From Hornefia porci (lineage in GTDB: Bacteria; Bacillota; Clostridia; Peptostreptococcales; Anaerovoracaceae), in assembly GCF_001940235.1 (NCBI RefSeq), contig NZ_MJIE01000001.1, positions 186,001-250,000 of the forward strand: 64,000 nucleotides of DNA, read 5' to 3'. Shown here piece by piece: positions 29,520 through 40,370 of this stretch. Numbering within the stretch: the stretch's first letter is position 1; each line of letters begins with the position of its first letter. Below the pieces are notes generated by a model. The model was given only the letters and a program-made list of their open reading frames with translations. It did not search any database and was not told where the DNA came from. The translations under genes and the position numbers were made by a program.

Positions 29520-29595
29520 GGGGAATTAGCTCAGATGGGAGAGCACCTGCTTTGCACGCAGGGGGTCAAGGGTTCGAATCCCTTATTCTCCACCA
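29520..29595 (+). tRNA. tRNA-Ala (anticodon TGC)
   Basis: 76 nt. The acceptor stem GGGGAAT pairs with ATTCTCC with one wobble; D-loop TAGCTCAG, anticodon stem-loop CCTGC-TTTGCAC-GCAGG, T-loop GGTTCGAATCC, and an encoded CCA. It sits alone in the 16S-23S spacer; no tRNA-Ile is present. Confidence 0.96.
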
Positions 29596-29890
29596 TTAGC
29601 CGAAGAGGCTGATGAAGGCGGGCCGGAAAAGGAGGCCTGCGGAAGTACCTTGAAAATCGAACAATGGAAAATGCAAACAATGCATCACAGAAAAGAGATC
29701 GAGATGAAATATCGTATAGGTATTAGCGAAGAAGCTAAGCAAATAGGGTAAGAAATCTACGATTTCAACCGAGAAGCCAAGAAAGCGAAAAACAGGAAAA
29801 GTTTTTTGACAAAGAAAGCCCATACATGAGCGCCATGTATGGCAGCCAAGGAGAACCGTATGAAGCGCGAAAGCGCGGCATACAGGAAAA
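29596..29890 (+). other. 16S-23S spacer after tRNA-Ala
   Basis: No gene. AAAATCGAACAATGG (29653-29667) is complementary, with one G-U wobble, to CCATTGTTCGGTTTT at 32806-32820 beyond the 23S gene; together they would form the processing stalk that brackets 23S rRNA. Confidence 0.6.
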
Positions 29891-32770
<2,880 letters not shown>

Positions 32771-32848
32771 GGAAGGCATTCCGGAATGTGATGAAGAAGC
32801 AGGAACCATTGTTCGGTTTTGAGGGTACCAGCTCTCAGAAGAACTGAA

Positions 32849-32964
32849 TCCGGTGGCAATAGCGAGGAGGTCACACCTGTTCCCATCCCGAACACAGAAG
32901 TTAAGCTCTTCAGCGCCGATGATACTTGGCGGGTGACTGCCCGGGAAAGTAGGACGCTGCCGGT
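32849..32964 (+). rRNA. rrf: 5S ribosomal RNA
   Basis: About 116 nt. The terminal stem CCGGTGGC (from 32850) pairs with GCTGCCGG (to 32963), and the interior contains TCCCATCCCGAACACAGAAGTTAAGC-like 5S core sequence. It lies 78 nt after 23S. Confidence 0.95.
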
Positions 32965-32984
32965 TCGGTTCTTCTTCATTATAT

Positions 32985-33059
32985 GGCCCCATGGTCAAGC
33001 GGTTAAGACACCGCCCTTTCACGGCGGTAACTCGAGTTCGATTCTCGATGGGGTCACCA
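32985..33059 (+). tRNA. tRNA-Glu (anticodon TTC)
   Basis: 75 nt. Acceptor GGCCCCA/TGGGGTC, anticodon stem-loop CCGCC-CTTTCAC-GGCGG, T-loop AGTTCGATTCT, encoded CCA. Last member of the rrn operon. Confidence 0.96.
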
Positions 33060-33064
33060 CACGG

Positions 33065-33092
33065 CAGGATCTTTCACGGATCCTGTTTTTTT
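33065..33092 (+). terminator. rrn operon terminator
   Basis: CAGGATC (33065-33071) and GATCCTG (33079-33085) form a 7-bp stem followed by seven Ts. Confidence 0.85.
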
Positions 33093-33103
33093 GTTCAGAT
33101 ATA

Positions 33104-33112
33104 TGGTATACT
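33104..33112 (+). promoter_or_regulatory. Predicted extended -10 promoter of the nucleotidyltransferase gene
   Basis: TGGTATACT, an extended -10 element, 24 nt before the start codon and directly after the rrn terminator. No good -35 at the usual distance. Confidence 0.45.
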
Positions 33113-33136
33113 ATAACCTGACGGAGGAACTTTTTT

Positions 33137-34033
33137 ATGGAAATTACACTGATCATAATGGCAGCAGGAATCGGATCCCGATATAAAGGCGGAATCAAGC
33201 AGCTGGAGGCGATGGATGATCAGGGTAGAATCATTATCGATTATTCTGTCTATGATGCGGTTGAGGCCGGATTCAACCACATTATCTTTGTGATCCGCAG
33301 GGAGATTGAAGACGATTTCCGGTGCATTATCGGAAACAGGATTGAGCGTCTGTACTGTGAACGGGGCGTCCGGTTTGAATACGCCTTTCAGGCGCTGGAA
33401 GACATTCCTCAGGGACACAGTGTCCCCGCCGGCCGTGTCAGACCCTGGGGGACCGGTCAGGCTGTTCTGTCCTGCCGGGAGTTGGCCAGCGGTCCCTTTG
33501 CGGTGATCAACGCGGACGATTATTACGGCAGGGATGCGTTTCAGCTTCTGGCGCATTACCTGGCCGAAGACCCGAAGGAGGCGGAGGCCTGCCTGATCGG
33601 ATTTGTGCTGAAAAACACTCTGAGCGAAAACGGGGGCGTGACCCGGGGAATATGCGATGCGGACGGACAGGGCATGCTCCGGAGCATTCGGGAGACCTAC
33701 AACATCCGCAGGACGGGCGGGATGATCGTCTCGGACAGCGGAGTTCTGGATCCGGACGCCGTCGTTTCAATGAATATGTGGGGCTTCGGTGCGGATTTTA
33801 TGCGCGTGCTGGGCAGGGAGTTCACCTCGTTTCTCGACAGCGGTGAGGATCTTGCAGAGCAGGAGTTTCTGATTCCGAAGATTGTCGGGAGACTTCTGGA
33901 ACAAAAGAAAATTCGCGTGCACGTCCGACGGACGCGCGACAGATGGTTCGGCATTACCTACAAAGAGGACCTTGAGCCGGTCAGGGACGAATTCACCAGA
34001 CTTCTTGCCCGGGGGGAATATCGTCCGCGGTAA
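33137..34033 (+). CDS. Nucleotidyltransferase family protein
   Basis: 298 aa, preceded by GGAGGAA. The N-terminus is the nucleotidyltransferase signature IIMAAGIGSRYKGGIKQLEAM with the Lys/Arg-rich NTP loop; AVINADDYYGRDAFQLL holds the metal-binding Asp pair, and PWGTGQAVLSC lies in the nucleotide pocket. It joins a sugar- or alcohol-phosphate to NMP. The substrate is not predictable. It stands alone between the rrn operon and the glycyl radical enzyme. It could supply an activated precursor to the surface polysaccharide locus upstream, but nothing proves this. Confidence 0.85.
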   Translation: MEITLIIMAAGIGSRYKGGIKQLEAMDDQGRIIIDYSVYDAVEAGFNHIIFVIRREIEDDFRCIIGNRIERLYCERGVRFEYAFQALEDIPQGHSVPAGRVRPWGTGQAVLSCRELASGPFAVINADDYYGRDAFQLLAHYLAEDPKEAEACLIGFVLKNTLSENGGVTRGICDADGQGMLRSIRETYNIRRTGGMIVSDSGVLDPDAVVSMNMWGFGADFMRVLGREFTSFLDSGEDLAEQEFLIPKIVGRLLEQKKIRVHVRRTRDRWFGITYKEDLEPVRDEFTRLLARGEYRPR

Positions 34034-34111
34034 TCCTTAGGCTGCATGCTTTGTCTTATACAAAATAAAGTCCGCCGCGAATCCCAAATCACAGAATTTT
34101 TCTGAAAAGTA

Positions 34112-34140
34112 TTGCGTTCCCCTTTACGGGATAGTATATA
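34112..34140 (+). promoter_or_regulatory. Predicted promoter of the glycyl radical enzyme gene
   Basis: TTGCGT (34112-34117), 17-nt spacer, TATATA (34135-34140); TATAAT at 34137-34142 gives a 19-nt alternative. Confidence 0.5.
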
Positions 34141-34174
34141 ATAAATCCCGATAATCGATAAGGAGGAAGCAAAT

Positions 34175-36577
34175 ATGTCTTATAATTTTGACAATATGGC
34201 GCTTACGGATCGTCTGAACCGGCTGAAATCGGCGTATCTGAAAGCGGTTCCGAGCATCAGTACAGATCGCGCCGTCGCGTTCACGGAGGTTGCGAAGGAA
34301 TATCCGGATCTGCCGGCGAATCTCCGGATCGCGAAGAGCTTCCGCCGCGCCTGCGAGACAGCGCCCCTGCTGATTCAGGAGGGTGAACTTATCGTGGGGA
34401 ATCCGTGCGGAAAACCGCGGGCGGGAGCTTTGTCCCCGGACATCGCATGGGAATGGCTTGAGGAGGAGCTGGACGACATCGGAACACGTCCGCAGGATCC
34501 CTATTATATCAGCGAGGAGGACAAAAAACTCATGAGGGAGGAGATTTTCCCGTTCTGGAAGGGAAAATCTCTTTGCGAGGCCTGTGAGGAAAAACTCAGG
34601 GAAACTGACCCGCTTCTCTATGAATACGGCGTTGAGGCCGCGATTACGGACCTGACCTATCATATGACCAGCGGAGGAGGGGACAGCAGTCCCGGCTTCG
34701 ATATTATTTTGTTCCCCAAGGGCATAAACGGCATTCTGGCGGAGGCACAGGAGCATCTGAAGGCGCTGCGCCCCGAGGACCCAGAATACGATACCGAGAG
34801 GGCCTTTTATGAATCATCCGTCGAGATCTGCCGCGGCGTTCTGGCGTATGCGGGACGGCTCAGCGACTATGCGCTGGAGCTGGCGGAAAAGGAAAAGGAT
34901 CCGGCACGCCGCGATGAACTGAAAAAAATCGCGGAGATCAACCGGCGTGTGCCGGCCGAACCGCCGGAGACCTTCTGGGAGGCGCTGCAGGCGGTCTGGA
35001 CGGTGGAATCTCTGTTCTCGCTGGAGGCGAACCAGTGCAGCACATCGCTGGGGCGCATTGACGAATACATGTATCCGTGCTATCAGCGCAGTATTGAATC
35101 CGGGGAACTCACGGAAGAGGAGGCGTTCGAGCTGTTCGGCTGTTTCATGCTGAAGTGCTCAGAGGTCATCTGGTATACACCCGGTGCGACTGCTAAATAT
35201 TTCGCCGGATACATGCCGTTCCTGAACATGACGGTGGGCGGCGTCGGAAGAGACGGGGGAGACGTCTGCAATGACCTGACTTTCCTGGTCATGGAGGTTG
35301 TGCGCAAAATCAAGATGTATCAGCCGACGCTGGCCTGCAGGGTGCATAACGCCTCATCGCATCGCTATCTGGATAAAATCGTGGACGTGATCCGCGCGGG
35401 CGGCGGTATGCCGGCGGTGCATTTTGACGATGCGCATACACGGATGATGCTGCGCAAAGGATATGATCTCAGGGACGCCCGGGATTACAGCATGATGGGC
35501 TGCGTGGAACCTCAGAAAAACGGACGGGTTCATCAGTGGACTGCCGGCGGATTCACGCAGTGGCCGGCCTGCATTGACATGGCGATGCATAACGGCGCGC
35601 TGCCTTCCTGCGGAGAGCGCCGCTGGCTGGATACCGGTGACGTCAGCGAGTTTGACACCTTTGAAAAGTTTGAGACTGCGGTGAGGAGGCAGCTGGACTT
35701 CTTAATCGACGTCAACTGCCGCGGCAGCAATGTTGTGGAGGAAGTGTTCAGCAGGGTCACTCCGACGCCGTATATGTCCATATTCATCGACGGATGCATG
35801 CAGAACGGCAAAGACGTTATGCAGGGCGGAGCGGTGATGTATGAAGGTCCCGGAAGCATTTTCGCGGGGCTGGGCACCTATGCGGACAGCATGGCCGCAG
35901 TGAAAAAGGTCGTATATGAGGACAGGCTCTGCACGCTGGCCGAGCTGAAACAGGCGATGGACGCCGACTGGGTCGGCTTTGAGAAGCTGCGGAAGGCCTG
36001 CGTGGATGCGCCGAAATACGGAAATGATGATGACTATGCGGACCGGTTTGCAAGGGAGATCATCGATTACACGGAGGAAAAAATGAATTCCTATCCGTCG
36101 CTCTACGCCCGTCACATTCACGGAACGCTTTCCCAGTCGTTCAATACGCCGCTGGGGGAGATGGTGGGCGCGACGCCGGACGGACGGGGCTCCGGAGAAC
36201 CGCTGTCTGACGGCATGAGCCCGTCGCAGGGAAGAGACCGGAAAGGCCCGACCGCGGTGATTAAGTCTGTGTCCCGCCTGAACTGCGAGTCGATGAGTCT
36301 CGGAATGTCTCATAACTTCAAGTTCTCTCCGGCCTTTCTGGACACGAAGGAGGGGAGGACCGGAGCGGTCACGCTGCTGAAAACGGCCAGCCTCCTGGGG
36401 AATGCACAAATGCAGTTCAACTGCGTCGATGACCGGGAGCTGATCGACGCCAGAGAGCATCCGGAAAAGCATCGTGATTTAATCGTCCGGGTCGCCGGAT
36501 ACTCGGCTTTCTTTACTGAACTCTGTCCGGAGGTGCAGAACGAGATTATCAGCCGTACCGAAATCGACCGGAACTGA
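34175..36577 (+). CDS. Glycyl radical enzyme, choline trimethylamine-lyase (CutC)-like
   Basis: 800 aa with AGGAGG 8 nt before ATG 34175. The C-terminal radical loop is VRVAGYSAFF (Gly775); the thiyl Cys443 and base Glu445 are in MMGCVEPQKNG. Compared with the recalled D. alaskensis CutC numbering, a constant offset of 46 places Tyr162, Asp170, Phe349, Cys443, Glu445, Thr456 and Gly775 on Tyr208, Asp216, Phe395, Cys489, Glu491, Thr502 and Gly821. Only Tyr506 differs: it is Phe460. This makes a C-N lyase on choline or a similar cation likely but not certain. No activating enzyme and no microcompartment genes are adjacent. The gene is single, followed by a bidirectional terminator and tRNA-Leu. 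Confidence 0.82.
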   Translation: MSYNFDNMALTDRLNRLKSAYLKAVPSISTDRAVAFTEVAKEYPDLPANLRIAKSFRRACETAPLLIQEGELIVGNPCGKPRAGALSPDIAWEWLEEELDDIGTRPQDPYYISEEDKKLMREEIFPFWKGKSLCEACEEKLRETDPLLYEYGVEAAITDLTYHMTSGGGDSSPGFDIILFPKGINGILAEAQEHLKALRPEDPEYDTERAFYESSVEICRGVLAYAGRLSDYALELAEKEKDPARRDELKKIAEINRRVPAEPPETFWEALQAVWTVESLFSLEANQCSTSLGRIDEYMYPCYQRSIESGELTEEEAFELFGCFMLKCSEVIWYTPGATAKYFAGYMPFLNMTVGGVGRDGGDVCNDLTFLVMEVVRKIKMYQPTLACRVHNASSHRYLDKIVDVIRAGGGMPAVHFDDAHTRMMLRKGYDLRDARDYSMMGCVEPQKNGRVHQWTAGGFTQWPACIDMAMHNGALPSCGERRWLDTGDVSEFDTFEKFETAVRRQLDFLIDVNCRGSNVVEEVFSRVTPTPYMSIFIDGCMQNGKDVMQGGAVMYEGPGSIFAGLGTYADSMAAVKKVVYEDRLCTLAELKQAMDADWVGFEKLRKACVDAPKYGNDDDYADRFAREIIDYTEEKMNSYPSLYARHIHGTLSQSFNTPLGEMVGATPDGRGSGEPLSDGMSPSQGRDRKGPTAVIKSVSRLNCESMSLGMSHNFKFSPAFLDTKEGRTGAVTLLKTASLLGNAQMQFNCVDDRELIDAREHPEKHRDLIVRVAGYSAFFTELCPEVQNEIISRTEIDRN

Positions 36578-36661
36578 TGTCTATCTTTCTGAAACTTTTT
36601 TGACGCACCAGACCCTCCCGAAACCGTTAAATAATCTAGCGCGTCTTCGAATGTAACAAAA

Positions 36662-36694
36662 TACCCTGTAACCGTTACGGCTACAGGGTTTTCT
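36662..36694. terminator. Bidirectional terminator between the radical enzyme gene and tRNA-Leu
   Basis: The hairpin ACCCTGTAACCG-TTA-CGGCTACAGGGT has one mismatch. TTTTCT follows on the + strand and ATTTTGTT on the minus strand, so it can end both the radical enzyme transcript and the tRNA-Leu transcript. Confidence 0.75.
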
Positions 36695-36696
36695 AA

Positions 36697-36776
36697 TGCG
36701 CGATGAGGGACTTGAACCCCCACGGTCTCCCACCAGAACCTAAATCTGGCGCGTCTGCCAGTTCCGCCAATCGCGC
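36697..36776 (-). tRNA. tRNA-Leu (anticodon TAG)
   Basis: 80 nt without encoded CCA. Acceptor GCGCGAT/ATCGCGC, anticodon stem-loop CCAGA-TTTAGGT-TCTGG, a long class II variable arm (TGGGAGACCG), and T-loop GGTTCAAGTCC. Confidence 0.94.
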
Positions 36777-36793
36777 GAGTGACCACGATGTAA

Positions 36794-36822
36794 ATTCTAA
36801 CAAAATCAGAGGGATGTGTCAA
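36794..36822 (-). promoter_or_regulatory. tRNA-Leu promoter
   Basis: On the minus strand a perfect TTGACA (36817-36822), 17-nt spacer and TAGAAT (36794-36799). Confidence 0.7.
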
Positions 36823-36876
36823 GGAAAATAGGGAAATGAAGGGCGGTCGAAAAACAGGGGATGGGCGACCGGGCCG

Positions 36877-36980
36877 CCCCGGTTATCCGGAACGACCCGA
36901 CGGTTATCTCTTTCGACACGAACGGTTATCCCACGCAACTCGAACAGTTATCGGGAACAGATGTTCGGTTACCGGAATGG
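36877..36980. repeat. Phased tandem repeat, about five units at 21-22 bp
   Basis: GGTTATC or a one-base variant starts at 36881, 36902, 36924, 36946 and 36967 (spacings 21, 22, 22, 21). On the minus strand each unit is a conserved block, GATAACCGTTCG or near it, plus about 10 variable bases. The array fills the space between the stop codon of the secreted Big2 protein (36996) and the tRNA-Leu promoter. Spacing of two helical turns suggests a row of protein-binding sites, though a decaying tandem duplication is also possible. Confidence 0.7.
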
Positions 36981-36995
36981 AAAAATATAGAAAAA

Positions 36996-38693
36996 TTATT
37001 CCAGACGAAGCACGTTAGTCCATGAAAAATATTTGGTCGGGGCGATGGAGATCTCGGTTCCGGAGCTGTCGCCGGATTTGCCGTCGCGGTCGTCATGGGC
37101 GGCAACGGAAAGAACATTTCCGTATTTGTCTTTTTCTCCGGTATAGATCTCTACATGGCGGGAGGGATTGATCAGGATGTCGCCGCGTTTCAGCTTGCTG
37201 ATGGAGAGACGGCCCTTGTCCTTCCAACCGGCTTTTTTCAGTGTATTATAAAGGGTCGTGCAGCCGCCGCTGTGAGAGCAGTAGGCGTTCATGACGGAGG
37301 AGCCTCCGTAGCCGTGAGCGACAGCAGCTGCTACAAAGGAAGCGCAGTCGTAATCGCGGGAGGCTTTGCTGCCGTGGCAGAAGTAGCAGAAGCGATCGAC
37401 TTTGGCGTTGATATTCGTTCCCATACTGTATCCGAACCGGTTGTCTCTGGCGATTTTTTCTGCCCAGACCACCATTCCTTCCAGCGTACCTGTGACCTGA
37501 ACCTTTACCTTGGCATAAGCGGCGGATTTACCGGATGCGGCCTTCGCCCTGGCGGTGATGGTGGCGGTGCCGATACCTACCGCTTTGACCGCACCGGAGG
37601 AAGAGACTGTGGCGACGGATTTCTTGGAAGAGGTCCACTTGATCGTCATGTCACCGGCCTGACTTGCAGTCGCACTGAGCTGGATTGCTTTTCCCTGTTT
37701 GATAGTCTGCTGCTTCGTGGTTGACAGCGTCACCTTGGTCGGATACTGAGGAATTACCGTGATTTTAATCGAGGCCGCAGCTGCCCTTTTTCCTTTCTCC
37801 GCCTTTGCGGATGCGGTGATGGTGGCGGTGCCTTCTTTTTTCTTCGCCGTAACGGTACCGTCGGAGCTGACCTTGGCGATGGAAGTGTCAGAGGATTTCC
37901 AGGTGAGGGAAGTGTCTCCCGCCTCGTCTGTCTGTGCGGTCAGGGAGATTTTGTCCCCGGTGACCAGTGTCTGAGAGGACTGGAGGATGGAAACATTAGT
38001 CGGGTATTTCGGAATCACGCGTACGGAGATCGATTTGCGGAGTCCGTTGTGGGCGACTGCGGTGATGGTGGTGGTACCGGCTTTCTTTCCGGTAACGACG
38101 CCGTTCTTTACGGAGATGATCTTATCGTTTTTGATTGACAGTTTAACTTTATGGTCAACTGATCCGTTGGCCCTGGCTGCGATTTTCGCGGTTTCTCCGA
38201 CTACGATTGTGGTCGGTTTCCGGGTGAAGGTGATGGCGGTCGCGTTTTTCTTTCCGGGACGCACGGAAACAGAAGACGCTTTTCCGGCCTTCTTTTTGTA
38301 ATAAGCTCTGACCTTGATGCGGTAGCTCCGCTTTTTCAGCCTGAGCTTTGCGCTCGTTTTCGTTACGGTTTTAACTTTCTTATACTTTCCGAATTTTCCC
38401 TTTGCGACGTAGACCTTATACCGGGTGGCTGTTTTGGAGCCTGCGGCTTTCCATTTCAGTCTGACGATGCGCCGGGTCTTTTTCTCCTTCTTGCTGAGTC
38501 CCTTTGTGGAAATCTCTGCGTTCAGGTTAATGACACGAACATCTGCTGATGAAGTTTTCTTCTTAGCGCTTTTTTTGGAGGCGGCGTATGCCGGATCTGT
38601 CAGGAGCGGGAAAAAGGCCAGTGTAACGGCAAAAATGAGCGCAATAAACAGCGCCTTCGACAAAAAAGTTTTCGGTGAATTGTGATAAACCAT
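36996..38693 (-). CDS. Secreted Big2-domain protein with NlpC/P60-like C-terminal domain
   Basis: 565 aa from ATG 38691-38693, with GAGG 7 nt upstream; a TTG at 38705 overlaps that site. A signal peptide (ALFIALIFAVTLAFFPLLTDPAYA, ending in AYA) is followed by a very basic Lys-rich segment and a fibronectin-like part, then three Big2 domains at about residues 150-410 (repeats of TWKSSDTSIAKVSSDGTV / ATITA). The C-terminal domain has Cys450 in DYDCASFVAAA and His in RHVEIYTG, as in Cys-His cell-wall amidases or endopeptidases. Likely wall-associated. It lies 15 nt after the 2-hydroxyacid dehydrogenase gene on the same strand. Confidence 0.85.
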   Translation of the reverse strand: MVYHNSPKTFLSKALFIALIFAVTLAFFPLLTDPAYAASKKSAKKKTSSADVRVINLNAEISTKGLSKKEKKTRRIVRLKWKAAGSKTATRYKVYVAKGKFGKYKKVKTVTKTSAKLRLKKRSYRIKVRAYYKKKAGKASSVSVRPGKKNATAITFTRKPTTIVVGETAKIAARANGSVDHKVKLSIKNDKIISVKNGVVTGKKAGTTTITAVAHNGLRKSISVRVIPKYPTNVSILQSSQTLVTGDKISLTAQTDEAGDTSLTWKSSDTSIAKVSSDGTVTAKKKEGTATITASAKAEKGKRAAAASIKITVIPQYPTKVTLSTTKQQTIKQGKAIQLSATASQAGDMTIKWTSSKKSVATVSSSGAVKAVGIGTATITARAKAASGKSAAYAKVKVQVTGTLEGMVVWAEKIARDNRFGYSMGTNINAKVDRFCYFCHGSKASRDYDCASFVAAAVAHGYGGSSVMNAYCSHSGGCTTLYNTLKKAGWKDKGRLSISKLKRGDILINPSRHVEIYTGEKDKYGNVLSVAAHDDRDGKSGDSSGTEISIAPTKYFSWTNVLRLE

Positions 38694-38708
38694 ATCGTAC
38701 CTCAATCA

Positions 38709-39620
38709 TTATATGATTCTGTTCAGCGTGCCGCCCTCGATATAGCTTGCGAGGTTCGCCGCGCTTACATCAACGACTTTCTGCCGGGTTTCTCTGGGCA
38801 TCCACGCGATGTGCGGCGTTACGATGCAGTTCGGCGCGCCGATCAGCGGGTGAGGGCGGACCGGCGGTTCTGTTTCCAGAACGTCGATGCCTGCGCCTGC
38901 CAGCTTGCCGCTGCGGAGCGCTTCCAGAACGTCGTCCGTCTGAATCAGTCCGCCTCGGGCGGTGTTGATCAGAATGGCGCCGTCTTTCATTCCGGCAATG
39001 AAATCTCTGTTGATCAATCCATGATTTTCGGAGTTCAGCGGGCAGTGGAGTGTGAGAATATCCGATTTACGCGCGGCTTCAGGATCGCGGCTGTAAATGT
39101 TTACCGTCATACCGAACGCTTCCGCAATGCGGGCGACACGTCTTCCGATGCGTCCGTACCCGACAATGCCGAGGCTCTTTCCGTCCAGCAGCGAGATGGG
39201 CTCGCGCATGTAACAGAAGTCCGGACTGTCGTACCAGTCTCCCTGAAGCACGGAACGGTGATAACTGCCGACGTGGTTCGTGAGTTCCAGGATCAGAGCG
39301 AATGCGTGCTGTGCTACCGCCTCGGTAGAATAGGCCGGATTGTTGGTCACGGCGATGCCGTGTGCCTTCGCGGCCGCGATGTCTACGTGGTCGTAGCCGG
39401 TTGCCGTCACGCCGATGTATCGGAGGCGTGGGAGGGCATCCATAATTTCCCCTGTAATGACGCACTGACTGACATAGATTCCATCCATGTCCCGGCTCCG
39501 CCGGATGATCTGCTCGTCGGAAGTTCTGTCGTAGCATACCAGATCGCATAACTTCTCCAGCGGATCCCAGCTGAGATCTCCCGGGTTGATGCTGTAACCG
39601 TCCAGAATTGCTACCTTCAT
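38709..39620 (-). CDS. D-isomer-specific 2-hydroxyacid dehydrogenase
   Basis: 303 aa. NAD-binding LGIVGYGRIGRRVARIAEAFG, with catalytic Arg in NTARGGLIQTDDV, Glu in DVLETEPP and His in TPHIAWMPRETRQ, and typical ATGYDHVDIAAAKAHGIAV upstream. It reduces or oxidises a small 2-oxo/2-hydroxy acid; the sequence is closest in feel to glycerate or hydroxypyruvate reductases, but the substrate is not fixed. First gene of a two-gene minus-strand unit with the Big2 protein; expressed from the palindromic region at 39690. Confidence 0.92.
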   Translation of the reverse strand: MKVAILDGYSINPGDLSWDPLEKLCDLVCYDRTSDEQIIRRSRDMDGIYVSQCVITGEIMDALPRLRYIGVTATGYDHVDIAAAKAHGIAVTNNPAYSTEAVAQHAFALILELTNHVGSYHRSVLQGDWYDSPDFCYMREPISLLDGKSLGIVGYGRIGRRVARIAEAFGMTVNIYSRDPEAARKSDILTLHCPLNSENHGLINRDFIAGMKDGAILINTARGGLIQTDDVLEALRSGKLAGAGIDVLETEPPVRPHPLIGAPNCIVTPHIAWMPRETRQKVVDVSAANLASYIEGGTLNRII

Positions 39621-39665
39621 CTTCTCTCCAGTGCCGAAATTTGGTTTACATAATTTTCAATGCAG

Positions 39666-39723
39666 TTGACAATAACTTATGTAACGATTATTATACCACA
39701 GATTGTCAAGAATGTGGTATAAT
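39666..39723. promoter_or_regulatory. Divergent promoter region built on an inverted repeat
   Basis: TTATACCACA (39691-39700) and TGTGGTATAA (39713-39722) are perfect 10-bp arms. Each arm reads TGTGGTATAAT outward, an extended -10 element: the left copy toward the dehydrogenase gene, the right toward rdgB. A separate + strand pair TTGACA (39666-39671) and TATTAT (39689-39694) with a 17-nt spacer also exists. Confidence 0.5.
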
Positions 39724-39773
39724 ATTTTTCAAAGTACTGAAAGTAATGTTAAAGACTTGAAAGGCGTATCATC

Positions 39774-40370
39774 ATGGAATTAATCATTGCGGCGTCAAAG
39801 AACGCGAACAAAATCCGCGAAATGAATGAAATTACAGCGAAGCTGGGACTCCATATCATCTCGCGGGATGAGGCCGGTCTTCCCGACGTGGAAATCGAGG
39901 AGGACGGCGCAACCTTTGAAGAAAATTCTTTTAAGAAAGCGAATGAGATCATGAAGCTGTCCGGACATATCGCGATTGCGGATGATTCAGGGCTGGAGGT
40001 GGAATATCTTCATGAGGCTCCCGGCGTATACTCCGCCAGATTCGCGGGAGAGGACGCCAGCGACGAGAAAAATAACGAAAAACTTCTGTCCCTGATGGAG
40101 GACCTTCCGTACCGGGACAGGCGCGCGCGCTTTGTGTCGGTGATCACTATGGTCTGGCCGGACGGGCGGAAGCTGGTGGCCAGGGGAGAATGTGAAGGCC
40201 ATATTCTGACCGAGCCGATCGGTGAGAACGGATTCGGCTACGACCCGCTCTTTGTGCCCGACGGATACCAGCGCACGTTCGCGCAGCTGTCCGCTGAGGA
40301 GAAGAACAGAATCAGTCACAGGGCGAAAGCTCTGACCAGACTGGCAGAAATGCTGAAAGGAAAGGAATGA
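39774..40370 (+). CDS. rdgB: XTP/dITP diphosphatase (HAM1/RdgB family)
   Basis: Hydrolyses non-canonical purine nucleotides such as dITP and XTP to monophosphates, keeping them out of DNA. 198 aa. Motifs: IIAASKNANKIREMNEI (family: T/SxNxxK), DGATFEENSFKKA, IADDSGLEVEYL with the catalytic Asp, GVYSARFAGEDASDEKNNEKLL and ENGFGYDPLFVPDGYQRTFAQLSAEEKNRISHRAKAL. Overlaps the next gene by ATGA. Confidence 0.96.
   Translation: MELIIAASKNANKIREMNEITAKLGLHIISRDEAGLPDVEIEEDGATFEENSFKKANEIMKLSGHIAIADDSGLEVEYLHEAPGVYSARFAGEDASDEKNNEKLLSLMEDLPYRDRRARFVSVITMVWPDGRKLVARGECEGHILTEPIGENGFGYDPLFVPDGYQRTFAQLSAEEKNRISHRAKALTRLAEMLKGKE

Noticed and set aside
29596-29890. Second tRNA (Ile) in the 16S-23S spacer
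   Set aside because: No cloverleaf sequence could be found apart from tRNA-Ala.
36877-36980. Possible short CRISPR array
   Set aside because: Units are only 21-22 bp with about 10-nt variable parts, there are no 25-40 nt repeats or spacers, and no cas genes are nearby.
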